From an uncultured Maricaulis sp. (GTDB lineage Bacteria > Pseudomonadota > Alphaproteobacteria > Caulobacterales > Maricaulaceae), in the NCBI RefSeq assembly GCF_947259345.1, contig NZ_CAMYLS010000028.1:41663-105662 (forward strand): 64,000 nt of DNA. The letters are read 5' to 3'. The notes beneath the pieces are model-generated. The model ran no database searches. It was given only the letters and a program-made list of their open reading frames with translations, and was not told the origin of the DNA. The position numbers and the translations under genes were made by a program. Shown here in pieces: positions 43,421-53,557 of the stretch (its first letter is position 1; each line of letters begins with the position of its first letter).

Positions 43421-45211
43421 ATGGGCGAAGATCAACGCAACCTGTTTATCGCACTGGGCCTGATCCTGGTGATCCTGACCGGATACCAGATGTTCGTGAT
43501 GGGCCCGGCCGAGGAAGAGCGCCGCGCCGAGCGTGAAGCCGCCCTGGAAGCCGCTGGCGAAGACATAGTCGATCCCGACCTCCCAGCCTCCTCACTGGAA
43601 CCGGCAGCCCCGACGACGGTTGATCGCGAAACCGCCCTGACCGGCAATGCGCGCGTCACAATTGATGCGCCGGCCGTGCTCGGATCACTCTCGCTCACCG
43701 GTGCCCGCCTCGACGATATCCGCCTGCGGCGTCACACCGAAACGATCGACGATGACACGCCGGTCGCACTGCTCAACCCGATCGGTAGCGATCATGTCTT
43801 CTACGCCCGCGATGGCTGGACCTCGGGCACGCCCGGCTTCACCGATCTGCCGGGCGGCTCAACCGAGTGGACCCTGGCCTCGGGCTCGACCCTGACGCCG
43901 GATACACCGATCACCCTGACCTATGACAGCCCGTCCGGCCTCGCCTTCCGGCGCGTGATCTCGGTCGACGACAACTACCTCTTCACCCTGACCGACACGG
44001 TCACCAATAATTCCGGCGAGGAAGTTGAACTCTCCCGCTACGGCCTGGTGCGCCATGAAGGTCGCCCGGAAGACGAAACCCGCAATATGGCCATTTTCGA
44101 GGGCGCGCTTGCGGTCGTTGAGGGCGCCATGACGCGCACCAGTTTCGGCAAGCTGGAAGACGGCGACCAGACCGAGGTAAGCGGCACTGGCGGCTGGGTC
44201 AGCATCACACAGCGCTACTGGATGGCGGCGGCAGTTCCCGATCAGGACCGGCCCTTCACCGCACGCTTCCGCACGATTGAGCGCGGCGAGACCGATGCCT
44301 TCGAGGCCAGCTATGTCGAACAGGCAATCGCGGTCCCGAGCGGTGAAAGCCTGTCCTCGACCACGCGCATTTTCGCCGGCGCCAAGGAAATGGACGTGCT
44401 CCAGCAAGTCCAGAACGAGGTCGGCATCGAGCGTTTCGACATGGCCATCAATTGGGGCTGGCTGTGGTTCCTCACACGCCCCTTTGTCTGGTTGCTGACG
44501 ATGCTGGAAGGCGCGCTCGGCCAGTTCGGTCTCGCCATTCTGGCCCTGACCCTGATGGTCAAGATCGTCATGTTCCCGCTGGCCAATCGCGCCTATGCCT
44601 CGATGGCGAAGATGAAGGCCGTGCAGCCGAAAATGGCCGAGCTCAAGGAGCGCTATGCGGCTGACCAGCAAAAGCAGCAGCAAGCGCTGATGGAGCTGTA
44701 CAAGACCGAGAAGATCAATCCGCTCGCCGGTTGTCTGCCCATCCTGCCGCAGATTCCGATCTTCTTCGCGCTCTACCAGACCTTGTTCAACGCCATTGAA
44801 ATGCGTCATGCGCCCTTCTTCGGCTGGATCCGCGACCTCTCGGCCGCCGACCCGACCAATATCTGGAATCTGTTCGGCCTCATCCCCTACGACCCGTCCG
44901 GCCTGTGGCTGATCGGCGGTGTACTGGGCATCGGCGCCTGGCCGATCATCATGGGTTTGACCATGGCCGCGCAGCAGGCGCTCAACCCGCCGCCGCCGGA
45001 CCCGATGCAGGCGCGTATCTTCGCCTTCCTGCCGATCGTCTTCACCTTCATCCTGGCCCCGTTCGCGGCCGGACTGGTGATCTACTGGGCCTGGAACAAC
45101 TTCCTCTCCGTGCTGCAGCAATACATCATCATGCGGCGCCACGGGAATGAGACCCAGGTCGACAAGCTGGTCGCCCGCCTCATGAAGCGTGGCGGAGGGG
45201 ACGAGTCCTGA
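43421..45211 (+). CDS. yidC: Membrane protein insertase YidC
   Basis: 596 residues. TM1 is at about 6-22, followed by the large periplasmic P1 beta-sandwich domain (about 60-335). The conserved insertase core then covers about 360-570: [18 protein letters not shown], the [16 protein letters not shown] helix, [20 protein letters not shown] and [13 protein letters not shown]. YidC inserts and folds inner-membrane proteins alone or with SecYEG. The stop codon overlaps the putative CTG start of engB. Confidence 0.97.
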   Translation: MGEDQRNLFIALGLILVILTGYQMFVMGPAEEERRAEREAALEAAGEDIVDPDLPASSLEPAAPTTVDRETALTGNARVTIDAPAVLGSLSLTGARLDDIRLRRHTETIDDDTPVALLNPIGSDHVFYARDGWTSGTPGFTDLPGGSTEWTLASGSTLTPDTPITLTYDSPSGLAFRRVISVDDNYLFTLTDTVTNNSGEEVELSRYGLVRHEGRPEDETRNMAIFEGALAVVEGAMTRTSFGKLEDGDQTEVSGTGGWVSITQRYWMAAAVPDQDRPFTARFRTIERGETDAFEASYVEQAIAVPSGESLSSTTRIFAGAKEMDVLQQVQNEVGIERFDMAINWGWLWFLTRPFVWLLTMLEGALGQFGLAILALTLMVKIVMFPLANRAYASMAKMKAVQPKMAELKERYAADQQKQQQALMELYKTEKINPLAGCLPILPQIPIFFALYQTLFNAIEMRHAPFFGWIRDLSAADPTNIWNLFGLIPYDPSGLWLIGGVLGIGAWPIIMGLTMAAQQALNPPPPDPMQARIFAFLPIVFTFILAPFAAGLVIYWAWNNFLSVLQQYIIMRRHGNETQVDKLVARLMKRGGGDES

Positions 45212-45855
45212 CCGACGGTAGCGACGAGCTGGATACCGGCCTCGGGCGGCGCTTCTTCGCGCGACCCTGCACCTTCCTGATGGGTGCGGTGGCGCTGGAT
45301 CACCTGCCCGAGCCGGACAAGATCGAAATCGCCTTTGCCGGCCGCTCGAATGTCGGCAAGTCCTCGCTGATCAATGCGCTGACCAACCAGAAGAATCTCG
45401 CCCGTGCCTCGGGTGAGCCGGGTCGCACGCGCGAACTGAATTTTTTCGAAGTTGCCGACAGCGATCTGCGCATCGTCGACCTGCCGGGCTATGGCTATGC
45501 CAAGGCACCCAAGCCGGTGGTCGAGAAATGGACCCGCCTGACCAAGGCCTTCCTGCGTGGCCGCGTCAATCTCAAGCGCGTCTACCTGCTGATCGACAGC
45601 CGTCATGGCCTCAAGGAGGTCGACCTGAAAATCATGGACGTCTTCGACGAAGCCGCCGTGAGTTACCAGGTCGTGCTGACCAAGACCGACAAGATCAAGC
45701 CACCGGCGGTTGTTCGTCTGATCGCCGAGACCGGCGAGAAGATCGCCAAACGCCCGGCCGCCTTCCCGCGCGTCATCGCGACCTCGTCGGCCAAGCAGGA
45801 TGGCGTTGATCAGCTGCGGGCGGAGATTGTCGCCCTGCTGCCCGACATGGGATGA
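45208..45855 (+). CDS. engB: Ribosome-biogenesis GTPase EngB/YsxC, probable CTG start
   Basis: GTPase domain with G1 [10 protein letters not shown]3 DLPGYG, G4 TKTDK and G5 ATSSAK. It acts in large-subunit assembly. The only ATG before the GTPase core is at 45280 (191 residues), but it falls inside the first beta strand. The in-frame residues just before it, FFARPCTFL, align with the usual strand opening (compare FVMSAPDIRHLP in E. coli). The frame is open back to a CTG at 45208 that overlaps the yidC stop and follows GGAGGGGA with good spacing. This gives 215 residues. Use 45280 as the conservative start. Confidence 0.85.
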   Translation: MTDGSDELDTGLGRRFFARPCTFLMGAVALDHLPEPDKIEIAFAGRSNVGKSSLINALTNQKNLARASGEPGRTRELNFFEVADSDLRIVDLPGYGYAKAPKPVVEKWTRLTKAFLRGRVNLKRVYLLIDSRHGLKEVDLKIMDVFDEAAVSYQVVLTKTDKIKPPAVVRLIAETGEKIAKRPAAFPRVIATSSAKQDGVDQLRAEIVALLPDMG

Positions 45856-45862
45856 CAGGCGC

Positions 45863-46858
45863 ATGCTGCGTTTCCTGATCCCGACCCTTCTGGCCCTGCC
45901 CCTTCTTCTGACCACGACGAGCGGTCGCGCTGACGCGGCCGAGCTGTGCAATGAGACCAGCTATATCGTCGAGGCGGCAACCGCCTGGCCGGTCGAAGGT
46001 GGTGTCGCCATTGAAGGCTGGACCCGGCTTCGCCCCGGCGATTGCGCGACGGTCGCCGATGATGTCGATCTCGATGGCGACCAGCCGATTTTCTACTACG
46101 CCAAATCCTCCATCGCCTATCTCGGCGGCGTACGGGAATGGCGAGGCACGGTCCCGCTCTGCGTTGATGAGGCCGATTTCGAAGTCGTCGCCAATACCCG
46201 CTGCGCCTCGCTCGGCATGGCCTCGCGCGACTTTTTCATCCGCGAAGGCGAGGACCGCGAACGCACCGTCTTCGTTGAACCGGCGGATTTCGGAAACCGC
46301 GCCGCTGTCGCGGGCATACAACGCCTCCTGCAATCAGCCGGCTACCCGATCAATGGTGTAGATGGGCTGGACGGGCGTTCCACACGGCGCGCGATCACCC
46401 GTTTTCTCAGCGATGTCGAATTGTCGGGGCGTCCAGGTGATGAAGGGCTGATCGATGCGCTGGAAGCGCGTGCGCTGGAACGCAACGCGGCCAGTGGCAT
46501 GACGGTCTGCAACGAAGCCGACGGGGATATCGCCGTCGCCATCGGACACCAGGTCGGTTCGATCTGGCAATCGCGGGGCTGGTGGCGGATCCATGCCGGT
46601 GAATGCGCCCGGGTTCTCGCGGCACGCCTGGAAACAACCAACACGCTCTATTTTGCCGAACGGATCAATACATCCGGGCGACGCGGCTTGATCCAGGGTG
46701 ACGAAACCTTCTGCATCGCCCCGGCCCGTTTTGTTGCCGAGGGCCGCACCGATTGCGCCGAACGCGGCTACACCTCCGCTGATTTCCGGCGCATTCCGGC
46801 GCCCACCGATGGTGGCGTCCGGGTGACGCTGGGCGAGAGCGATTTCCGGAGGCCATGA
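45863..46858 (+). CDS. Exported protein with two DUF1036 domains around a peptidoglycan-binding-like domain
   Basis: 331 residues from the ATG at 45863. A signal peptide covers about 1-27 (cleavage near GRADA). The first DUF1036-like module (about 30-130) starts at LCNETSYIVEAA and contains a central W-x-R-L-x-P-G-D-C. The middle (about 150-215) has VAGIQRLLQSAGYP and DGLDGRSTRRAITRFL, a peptidoglycan-binding-1-like fold. The second DUF1036-like module (about 220-310) starts at VCNEADGDIAVAI with WWRIHAGEC. Six or more cysteines suggest disulfides. It lies 7 bases after engB and just before the HAD gene, probably in the same operon. Function is unknown; an envelope role is inferred. Confidence 0.75.
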   Translation: MLRFLIPTLLALPLLLTTTSGRADAAELCNETSYIVEAATAWPVEGGVAIEGWTRLRPGDCATVADDVDLDGDQPIFYYAKSSIAYLGGVREWRGTVPLCVDEADFEVVANTRCASLGMASRDFFIREGEDRERTVFVEPADFGNRAAVAGIQRLLQSAGYPINGVDGLDGRSTRRAITRFLSDVELSGRPGDEGLIDALEARALERNAASGMTVCNEADGDIAVAIGHQVGSIWQSRGWWRIHAGECARVLAARLETTNTLYFAERINTSGRRGLIQGDETFCIAPARFVAEGRTDCAERGYTSADFRRIPAPTDGGVRVTLGESDFRRP

Positions 46859-46859
46859 C

Positions 46860-47558
46860 ATGGCCGATCTGAGGCATATCACCCATTGGGTCTTCGACCT
46901 CGACAACACGCTCTACCCGTCCGACGCACCGATCATGACCCAGGTCGACCGGCGCATGACGGCGTATGTGGCACGGTTGCTCGACCTGCCGCACGACGAA
47001 GCCCGGAAAGTCCAGAAGGCCTACTGGCATGACTACGGCACGACGCTGAACGGGCTGATGGCGAATCATGCGGTGGATATGCGCGAATTCCTCGACTTCG
47101 TGCACGATGTCGATCCGACGGTGATCACGCCCCATCCCGAATTGGCATCGCGCATTGAGGCCTTGCCCGGCAAACGCCTCGTCTACACCAATGGGTCGCT
47201 CAGCCATGCCGAGAACATTCTCGGCCATATGGGCCTCAGCCATCTCTTTGACGATATCTTCGATGTCGAGGCCTCGGGCTTCCAGCCCAAGCCGCACCAG
47301 GCCGGCTTTGACAGCTTCGTCAGCAAGTTCGACCTGCCAGTCCCGGAGTCGATCTTCTTCGAGGACAGTGTCCGCAATCTGAAGACCGCGCACGCCATGG
47401 GCTTCACAACCGTCCTCGTCCGCGCCAAACATGGCCCGCGCGACGAGGAAAGCGCCGCGCCCGACGAACATCCCGACCATGTCCACCACGCCGTGGACTG
47501 CCTGCCGACCTTTCTGGGCACCATCCGCACTGCCGCAACACCGGACGATGACACATGA
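46860..47558 (+). CDS. HAD-family pyrimidine 5'-nucleotidase-like phosphatase
   Basis: 232 residues. HAD motif I is [11 protein letters not shown] (residues 12-22), motif II VYTNGS, the motif III lysine is in [10 protein letters not shown], and motif IV is [13 protein letters not shown]. The cap and the LYPSD continuation match the SDT1/PHM8-type pyrimidine 5'-nucleotidases, which dephosphorylate UMP or CMP. GGAGGCC precedes the ATG. The stop overlaps the dapD start in ATGA, so translation is coupled. Confidence 0.9.
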   Translation: MADLRHITHWVFDLDNTLYPSDAPIMTQVDRRMTAYVARLLDLPHDEARKVQKAYWHDYGTTLNGLMANHAVDMREFLDFVHDVDPTVITPHPELASRIEALPGKRLVYTNGSLSHAENILGHMGLSHLFDDIFDVEASGFQPKPHQAGFDSFVSKFDLPVPESIFFEDSVRNLKTAHAMGFTTVLVRAKHGPRDEESAAPDEHPDHVHHAVDCLPTFLGTIRTAATPDDDT

Positions 47559-48382
47559 CCGACACCGCCCTCATCACCACGATCGAGACTGCCTGGGATA
47601 ATCGCGACAGCGTCTCTGCGGAGACAACCGGCGAGGTTCGCGAGGCGGTTGAGACCGCGATCAATCTGCTCGATAGCGGCCAGGCGCGGGTTGCCTCGCG
47701 TGAGGGCAATGGCGACTGGGTCGTGCATCAATGGCTGAAGAAGGCCGTCCTGCTCGGCTTCCGTCTCAATCCGATGGGTCTGGTCGATGGCGGTGTCGCC
47801 GGCTCACAATGGTGGGACAAGGTCCCGTCCAAGTTCGAAGGCTGGGGCGAGGCCGAGTTCAAGGCCGCCGGTTTCCGCGCCGTGCCACCCTGCGCCGTGC
47901 GCCGCGGCTCCTTCATCGCGCCGGGTGCGGTCCTGATGCCGTCCTACGTCAATCTCGGCGCCTATGTCGATGAAGGCACGATGGTCGACACCTGGTCGAC
48001 GGTCGGCTCCTGCGCGCAGATCGGCAAGAATGTGCATATTTCCGGCGGTGTCGGCATTGGCGGCGTCCTGGAGCCGCTCCAGGCCGGACCGGTCATCATC
48101 GAGGATGATGTCTTCATCGGCGCCCGTTCAGAGGTCGCCGAAGGTGTGATCGTGCGCCAGGGCGCCGTGATCTCGATGGGCGTCTTCCTCGGCCAGTCGA
48201 CCAAGATCGTCGACCGCGCAACCGGCGAGATCACGCGCGGCGAGATCCCGTCCTATGCCGTGGTTGTCCCGGGCACCCTGCCCGACCCGAAGGGCGGACC
48301 GTCGCTGGCCTGCGCCGTCATCGTCAAGCGCGTCGATGCCCAGACCCGCTCGAAGACCGCCATCAACGACTTGCTGCGCTAA
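47555..48382 (+). CDS. dapD: 2,3,4,5-tetrahydropyridine-2,6-dicarboxylate N-succinyltransferase
   Basis: 275 residues. The N-terminal helical domain is followed by a left-handed beta-helix with hexapeptide repeats (about 110-225), including [36 protein letters not shown] and [17 protein letters not shown]. It transfers succinyl from succinyl-CoA in the succinylase route to meso-diaminopimelate, needed for peptidoglycan and lysine. dapE lies 2.7 kb downstream and argD (possible dapC) at the left edge. It overlaps the convergent flavoprotein stop by 4 bases. Confidence 0.97.
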   Translation: MTDTALITTIETAWDNRDSVSAETTGEVREAVETAINLLDSGQARVASREGNGDWVVHQWLKKAVLLGFRLNPMGLVDGGVAGSQWWDKVPSKFEGWGEAEFKAAGFRAVPPCAVRRGSFIAPGAVLMPSYVNLGAYVDEGTMVDTWSTVGSCAQIGKNVHISGGVGIGGVLEPLQAGPVIIEDDVFIGARSEVAEGVIVRQGAVISMGVFLGQSTKIVDRATGEITRGEIPSYAVVVPGTLPDPKGGPSLACAVIVKRVDAQTRSKTAINDLLR

Positions 48383-49596
48383 TCAGCCGCCAGCCAGGCC
48401 TCGATCCCGCGCGCGGCGGCGAGGCCGGTGGCGAAGCTGGCCTGCAGAAGATAGCCGCCGGTCGGGGCATCCCAGTCGAGCATTTCGCCGGCCGCGAAGA
48501 TGCCCGGCATCGCATTCAACATGAAGTGCGCGTCCACGGCCGCGCGGGCAATACCACCCGCCGAGGATATGGCGCGATCCAGCCCGCGCTGGCCGGTCAC
48601 TATCAGCGGCACGGCCTTGATCAGCGCGGCGAGCGCCTGCGGGTCGCGCGGCAGTTCCGTCACCGCATCCCGCAGGACCGAGATGGCCTGCGGGCTGAGC
48701 CCCGCCTTGCGCAGCGTATTGGTCAGGGATTGCCCCTTGCGGGCACGCCCCAGCCATTGCGCCAGATCGTCCCGGTCTCGATGCGGTTTGAGATCGAGGA
48801 ACAGCGTCACCGCCTCCCCCGCTGCCAAGCCCTCGCGGATCGGCCCGGACAGGGCATAGACCGCCCCGCCTTCCAGCCCGTAGCGCGCGATCATCGCCTC
48901 TCCAGCGACGCGCTCATCGCCGAGTGTGAGGGCAATCGTCTTGAGCGGGGCGCCGGCAAAACGGTTTTTGGTAATCGGGCTCCAGGCCATTTCAACGCCG
49001 CAATTGGAAGCCGAGAAGGGCACGGTTTCGACGCCTTTTTCTGCCAAGCGCTCCGCCCAGCTGCCATCCGAGCCCAGACGCGGCCAGCTGGCCCCGCCAA
49101 GGGCGAGCAAAACGGCATCCGGCTGAACGCATTTTGGCCCGTCCGGCGTGTCAAAAGCCAGCGCTCCGGCCTCGTCCCAGCCGGTCCAGTGATGGCGCAC
49201 ATGCAGGGTGACCCCCAATGCCTCGAGCCGGGCCCGCCAGGCCCGCAGCAGCGGCGAGGCTTTCATCGCTTCGGGGAAAACGCGTCCGGACGAGCCGACG
49301 AAAGTCGCCTGGCCAAGGCCTTCGCACCAGGCGCGCAACGCCTCGGGATCATGTTGCAGGATCACCGGACCGAGCCAGTCACCCGCCTCGCGATATCGAC
49401 CGAGAAAACCAGGCAGCGGCTCTGAATGGGTGAGGTTCAACCCGCCCCGTCCGGCCATCAGGAATTTGCGGCCCGGCGTTGGCATGCGCTCATAGACCTC
49501 GACTGTGTGGCCGATGGTGGCGAGGTGTTCGGCCGCGATCAGCCCGGACGGGCCGGCACCGATAATGGCGATGTGTTTGGGGGCAATGCATGACAT
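48379..49596 (-). CDS. BaiN/HI0933-like flavoprotein (TIGR03862 type)
   Basis: 405 residues. The dinucleotide-binding motif [16 protein letters not shown] (8-23) is at the N-terminus. The HI0933-like signature [16 protein letters not shown] (44-59) follows, where the group usually has S-G-G-G-R-C-N; this G-R-G-G-L-N variant marks the TIGR03862 branch. A C-terminal FAD contact lies in [20 protein letters not shown]. The reaction is unknown; relatives reduce or oxidise hydrophobic substrates. It is convergent with dapD. Confidence 0.88.
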   Translation of the reverse strand: MSCIAPKHIAIIGAGPSGLIAAEHLATIGHTVEVYERMPTPGRKFLMAGRGGLNLTHSEPLPGFLGRYREAGDWLGPVILQHDPEALRAWCEGLGQATFVGSSGRVFPEAMKASPLLRAWRARLEALGVTLHVRHHWTGWDEAGALAFDTPDGPKCVQPDAVLLALGGASWPRLGSDGSWAERLAEKGVETVPFSASNCGVEMAWSPITKNRFAGAPLKTIALTLGDERVAGEAMIARYGLEGGAVYALSGPIREGLAAGEAVTLFLDLKPHRDRDDLAQWLGRARKGQSLTNTLRKAGLSPQAISVLRDAVTELPRDPQALAALIKAVPLIVTGQRGLDRAISSAGGIARAAVDAHFMLNAMPGIFAAGEMLDWDAPTGGYLLQASFATGLAAARGIEAWLAAD

Positions 49597-49722
49597 CCCC
49601 CCTGTCTAGCGCGCGCCGCACCGATCCGCCATCACGCCGACATCGACGCTGCGCTGATCCGCCGCTACCGCTTTGCGGTCGAATCTGGTCACATGGCACA
49701 CACATCAATTGAGGGGCGCGCC

Positions 49723-50064
49723 ATGAGCGACGACATGACCAAGGACAAGCCGGCTGCCAAGGACCCGACCGCACCCTATGGCTCGGCCGACAATCCGTCG
49801 GAATTCGACATCCTGCACCGCATGAGCTCGGACGAACCCTATTTCATCGTCCGGGGCGGCGATCCGCTGTCCGACGCCCTGGTCGAGCTGCACGCCTATA
49901 TCGGGGCCGGCCAGTCGGGTGCCGCGCACGACACGCTGGAGCGCATCCTGGCACTGACCTCGCAGAAGCCACCGCGCCCGGTCGGCTCGCCGAAATATCG
50001 CGAGACCTTCAAGATCTCGGTCTCGATGGAACGCTATCGCGAGACCCACGGTCGCTCGCACTAG
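49723..50064 (+). CDS. Conserved small soluble protein, function unknown
   Basis: 113 residues from the ATG at 49723, chosen because GAGGGG lies 6 bases upstream; an ATG at 49693 would add ten residues. The N-terminal 25 residues are polar and probably disordered (DKPAAKDPTAPYGSAD). A compact region follows (FDILHRMSSDEPYFIVRG, LSDALVELHAYIGAGQSG) and ends with RETFKISVSMERYRE. It has no signal peptide, membrane segment or cysteine. I do not recognise a family. It is followed 17 bases later by a GNAT gene in the same direction. Confidence 0.65.
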   Translation: MSDDMTKDKPAAKDPTAPYGSADNPSEFDILHRMSSDEPYFIVRGGDPLSDALVELHAYIGAGQSGAAHDTLERILALTSQKPPRPVGSPKYRETFKISVSMERYRETHGRSH

Positions 50065-50081
50065 CCGCAACAGGATCGATC

Positions 50082-50558
50082 ATGGACCCGACCATCCAGA
50101 TCCGCCGTGGCCATGCGGCGGATCATGATGTTCTGGGCGAAATCATGTATGACGCGGTCCGCAAAGGGCCGAGCCGCTATACGCCAGAGCAACAGGCCGC
50201 GTGGGTGCCGGAACCGCGCAAGGGCGAGGACTGGGACAAGCGTCTGGCCAGCCAGACCGTCTTCATCGCCGAGGCGGCCGGTCTGGCCGTCGGCTTCATG
50301 ACGCTTGCGGCGCCCGACTATGTCGACTTCGCCTTTATCCGGCCAGACTGGCAGGGCAAGGGCGTGTTCCGGACCTTGCATGACGCCGTTGAACAAGAAG
50401 CCCGCCGAACTGGCCAGACACGCCTGTACGTCCATGCCAGCCTGATGGCACAGCCAGCCTTCTCGGCGATGGGCTATTCAGTGATCGCGCCGGAAGAGGT
50501 CACGCTGCGAGGGGCCCAATTCAAGCGCTTCGAGATGGAAAAGTCGCTGACCGGCTAG
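50082..50558 (+). CDS. GNAT family N-acetyltransferase
   Basis: 158 residues. The GNAT fold shows ITIQIRRG-like opening (IQIRRGHAADHDVLGEI), the beta-4 strand VGFMTLAAPDYVDFAFI and the acetyl-CoA loop in RPDWQGKGVFRTLHDAVEQ (motif A, Q-x-x-G-x-G/V form). The last part, YVHASLMAQPAFSAMGYSVI, is the usual motif B. The substrate is unknown. AGGAT precedes the ATG. It overlaps the convergent cupin gene by 4 bases. Confidence 0.88.
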   Translation: MDPTIQIRRGHAADHDVLGEIMYDAVRKGPSRYTPEQQAAWVPEPRKGEDWDKRLASQTVFIAEAAGLAVGFMTLAAPDYVDFAFIRPDWQGKGVFRTLHDAVEQEARRTGQTRLYVHASLMAQPAFSAMGYSVIAPEEVTLRGAQFKRFEMEKSLTG

Positions 50559-51019
50559 ATCGGTGACCCATCCTTGCGCGTGAACACGCCGGGGCCGGAA
50601 TAGCGGCCGGGACGGGCTTCCAGATCAATGTCGGGATAATGGGCGCCGTCCGCGTCCAGCCGAGAGCCGACAACCATGAAGACGCAATCCGCCTCCGACC
50701 GGTTGATCAGGCAATGCCCATTGGCCTCACCGGCGGGGAAACCGGCACAATCACCCGCCCCCATCGGCGTCTCGCCCTCATCCGTCACCAGCATGGCCTC
50801 GCCCTCGACCAGCCAGACAAATTCATCCTCATGCGTGTGCCAGTGACGCTGGGCCGACCAGGCGCCCGGCTTCAGGCGGACCAGATTGACCCCGAATTGC
50901 GAAAGTCCGGCCGCATTGGTCAGACGGCGTACGACGCGGCCGTCCACAACGTCGGCAAACTCCGGCGGATAACCGGAACCGCCGGTTTCCGCGATATCAG
51001 CGAGCGAGAATTTCGGCAT
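50555..51019 (-). CDS. Cupin-domain protein
   Basis: 154 residues from the ATG at 51019 (AGGACG upstream). The single conserved beta-barrel has cupin motif 1 in HWHTHEDEFVWLVEGEAML (metal ligands H-x-H and E) and motif 2 in PAGEANGHCLINRS with the last histidine. It resembles small cupins annotated as transcriptional-regulator-associated or sugar-related, but no second domain is present. The reaction is unknown. It is divergent from dapE, 50 bases apart. Confidence 0.88.
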   Translation of the reverse strand: MPKFSLADIAETGGSGYPPEFADVVDGRVVRRLTNAAGLSQFGVNLVRLKPGAWSAQRHWHTHEDEFVWLVEGEAMLVTDEGETPMGAGDCAGFPAGEANGHCLINRSEADCVFMVVGSRLDADGAHYPDIDLEARPGRYSGPGVFTRKDGSPI

Positions 51020-51069
51020 GGCTGCGTCCTTGATCTGGCTTGGTAGAGCGAACTGGCTATGTTTCCCAT

Positions 51070-52239
51070 ATGAGCACAACCGACGATCTCGCCAACCCAT
51101 TGCCACTGGCCCAGGCCCTGATCCGGCGCCCGTCGATCACGCCGGCCGATGCCGGTGCGCTGGACGAGCTGCAAGCGGCGCTGGAGCAGCTGGGCTTTGC
51201 CTGCCGACGCTACCCGTTCGGCGAGGTCGACAATCTCTATGCGCGGCGTGGCAAGGCCTCGCCCTGCTTTCTGTTTGCCGGCCACACCGATGTGGTGCCG
51301 CCGGGCGCGGAGGATGACTGGCAAAAGCCGCCCTTCGGCGCCGACGCCGGTGAAGACGGCTTTCTGTGGGGACGCGGCGCCGCGGACATGAAGGGCGCGA
51401 TCGCGGCCATGGTCGCGTCGGTCCGGCGTTATCTGGATGAAGCTGGCGAGCCGGACGGATCGATTGCCTTCCTGATCACCGGCGATGAAGAGGGCCCGGC
51501 CATCAACGGCACCAAGGCCGTTCTCAAAGCGCTCGCGGATGAGGGTGAGACATTCGATCATTGCCTCGTGGGTGAGCCGACCAATCCGAACGCGCTGGGC
51601 GACACGATCAAATCCGGTCGGCGCGGCTCGCTCAATTGCACCCTCACCGTCACCGGTCGCCAGGGCCATGTCGCCTATCCCGAGCGCGCGGAGAATCCGA
51701 TCCCGCCCCTGCTCGACCTGCTCGGCCGCCTGCTGGCCCGCAAGCTGGATGACGGCGTCTCGCCCTTCCAGCCCTCCAATCTGGAAGTGACCTCGGTCGA
51801 TGTCGGCAATCCGACCACCAATGTCATTCCCGCAAGCGCCACCGCACGCTTCAATATCCGCTTCAACATCGCCCATAGCGGCGACGCCCTGAGCGAGTGG
51901 ATCCGGGAGGAAGCGACGCTCGTCGACTTCAATTTCGATGGCCATATCGATGTCGATATTCATGTCACGGGAGAAGCCTTCCTGACCCCGGCCGGCCCCT
52001 TCACCACCCTGTTGCAGGACAGCGTGGAGGCGGAGACAGGACGTCGCCCGGCCCTGACCACGGGCGGCGGCACCAGCGATGCCCGCTTTATCCAGCTCTA
52101 TGCGCCGGTCGCCGAATTCGGCCTGGTCGGCGCCACCATGCACCAGGTCGATGAGCGCGTGGCGATCAGCGATATCGAGACCCTGACCCGGATCTATACC
52201 CGCATCCTGGACGGTTATTTCCGGAGCCCGCCCGCATGA
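51070..52239 (+). CDS. dapE: Succinyl-diaminopimelate desuccinylase
   Basis: 389 residues from the ATG at 51070; a TTG ten codons upstream is the only alternative, and neither has a good ribosome site. M20 metallopeptidase motifs are FAGHTDVVPPG (zinc ligand H and catalytic D), WGRGAADMKGAIAAM (bridging D), TGDEEGPA (catalytic base E and ligand E) and the late GGGTSDARFI. The dimerisation domain occupies about 180-290. It removes succinate from N-succinyl-LL-diaminopimelate, completing the route that begins with the nearby dapD. Its stop overlaps the next start in ATGA. Confidence 0.95.
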   Translation: MSTTDDLANPLPLAQALIRRPSITPADAGALDELQAALEQLGFACRRYPFGEVDNLYARRGKASPCFLFAGHTDVVPPGAEDDWQKPPFGADAGEDGFLWGRGAADMKGAIAAMVASVRRYLDEAGEPDGSIAFLITGDEEGPAINGTKAVLKALADEGETFDHCLVGEPTNPNALGDTIKSGRRGSLNCTLTVTGRQGHVAYPERAENPIPPLLDLLGRLLARKLDDGVSPFQPSNLEVTSVDVGNPTTNVIPASATARFNIRFNIAHSGDALSEWIREEATLVDFNFDGHIDVDIHVTGEAFLTPAGPFTTLLQDSVEAETGRRPALTTGGGTSDARFIQLYAPVAEFGLVGATMHQVDERVAISDIETLTRIYTRILDGYFRSPPA

Positions 52240-52811
52240 TCCGGCTGATTGCAGAAGGCTGGCTGGGCATGCAGGGCGCTTTGCGTCTCCTGACCTTCCG
52301 CAAGGGCGGGGAGGCCTGTTTCAACGTCTCGATGGAGGGTTTCTGGCGCTCTTTCGGCGGCATGCTCTTCGCCCTACCCCTGGTCATGCTGATTCATCTC
52401 GAGCGCAATTATCTGGGCGTGTCCGTCGACGCTGCGACCTATTTCTCGATCTTCTTCGCGACCTGGATCAGCTTTCCCATCGCCGCGGGCGTCGCGGTCA
52501 CCATCGTCGGCGCCCAACACCGCTTCCTCCCCTGGGTGATCCTCCACAATTGGGGGGTGGTCTGGCTCTACTGCGTGATCGCGGCCATCTGGTCATTGCA
52601 GGTGATCGGGGTGATCAATGCCGAGCTCCGCGACTTCCTCTTCTTCCTGTATGGCTATCTGCGCATACTTGTTCACTGGCGCATCGCCTATGTGACGCTG
52701 GGCCTGCCGACAATCACCTCGGCCTTCACGGCTGCGGTACCCGCCCTGGTTTCTTTCATCGTTCTGGTTGGAATCAGTCAGGCACTCGCTGCGACGCCGG
52801 CAGGAAGCTAG
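52236..52811 (+). CDS. Integral membrane protein, function unknown
   Basis: 191 residues with about four to five hydrophobic segments (near 45-62, 70-95, 103-130, and 152-183). The N-terminal stretch FRKGGEACFNVSMEGFWRSF is soluble and conserved-looking. I recall annotations such as 'transporter' for similar short proteins in Caulobacterales, without evidence for transport. It is translationally coupled to dapE by a 4-base overlap and convergent with truA by a 4-base overlap of stops. Confidence 0.75.
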   Translation: MIRLIAEGWLGMQGALRLLTFRKGGEACFNVSMEGFWRSFGGMLFALPLVMLIHLERNYLGVSVDAATYFSIFFATWISFPIAAGVAVTIVGAQHRFLPWVILHNWGVVWLYCVIAAIWSLQVIGVINAELRDFLFFLYGYLRILVHWRIAYVTLGLPTITSAFTAAVPALVSFIVLVGISQALAATPAGS

Positions 52812-53557
52812 CCCGCGTCGGAATAATCGACGGCAGTCAGATAGAGGCCATCCGCCGGAGCAACCGGGCCGCACCGGCTGCGGTCCGCCGCGTCCAGGGC
52901 CCGTTCGAAGTCCCGGGCCGACCACTTGCCGGTCCCGACCTCGACCAGGGAGCCGACCATGGACCGGACCTGGCGGTGCAGGAAGGAGCGGGCCGAACAG
53001 GTCAGCTGCACTTCTTCGCCATAGCGAGAGACCGAGACGGCATCAATCGTCTTCACCGGGCTCTCGGCCTGGCACTGGGAGTCCCGGAATGTCGTGAAAT
53101 CATGCTGACCGAGAAGGGTCTGGGCCGCGTGATGCATGGCCTCGGCGTCCAGCTTGCGTTTCACCCGCCAAACCTGGCCCCTGTCCAGGGTTAGCGGCGC
53201 CCGGCGGTCAATCATGCGGTAAAGATAGTGCCGCTGGGTGGCCGAGAAACGGGCATGAAACGCCTCGCTCACCGGCTCGACCTCGATCACCGCGATCGGA
53301 TCCGGCTTGAGATGAAAATTGATCGCGTCGCGGACCTTGTCGGTTGAGAGGTCCTTTGTGAGATCGAGGTGCGCGACCTGGGCCAGGGCATGCACACCAC
53401 TATCCGTCCGCCCTGCGCCATAGACGAGAACCGGCGCGCCATCGAGCCTTTCCGCTGCCCGCTCCAGGCTCTCCTGGATGGATGGCGCATTGTCCTGACG
53501 CTGCCAGCCGGCAAAGGGGCGGCCGTCATACTCGATGGTGATCTTGTAGCGCGGCAT
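52808..53557 (-). CDS. truA: tRNA pseudouridine(38-40) synthase
   Basis: 249 residues from the ATG at 53557; the longer frame runs into fmt. TruA landmarks are the N-terminal ITIEYDGRPFAGWQRQ, the catalytic aspartate in GAGRTDSGVHALAQV (about 55-69), the RHYLYRMIDR segment and the C-terminal FLHRQVRSMVGSLVEVG. It makes pseudouridine in the tRNA anticodon arm. The start codon overlaps the fmt stop by one base, so the two are one transcript. Confidence 0.96.
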   Translation of the reverse strand: MPRYKITIEYDGRPFAGWQRQDNAPSIQESLERAAERLDGAPVLVYGAGRTDSGVHALAQVAHLDLTKDLSTDKVRDAINFHLKPDPIAVIEVEPVSEAFHARFSATQRHYLYRMIDRRAPLTLDRGQVWRVKRKLDAEAMHHAAQTLLGQHDFTTFRDSQCQAESPVKTIDAVSVSRYGEEVQLTCSARSFLHRQVRSMVGSLVEVGTGKWSARDFERALDAADRSRCGPVAPADGLYLTAVDYSDAG

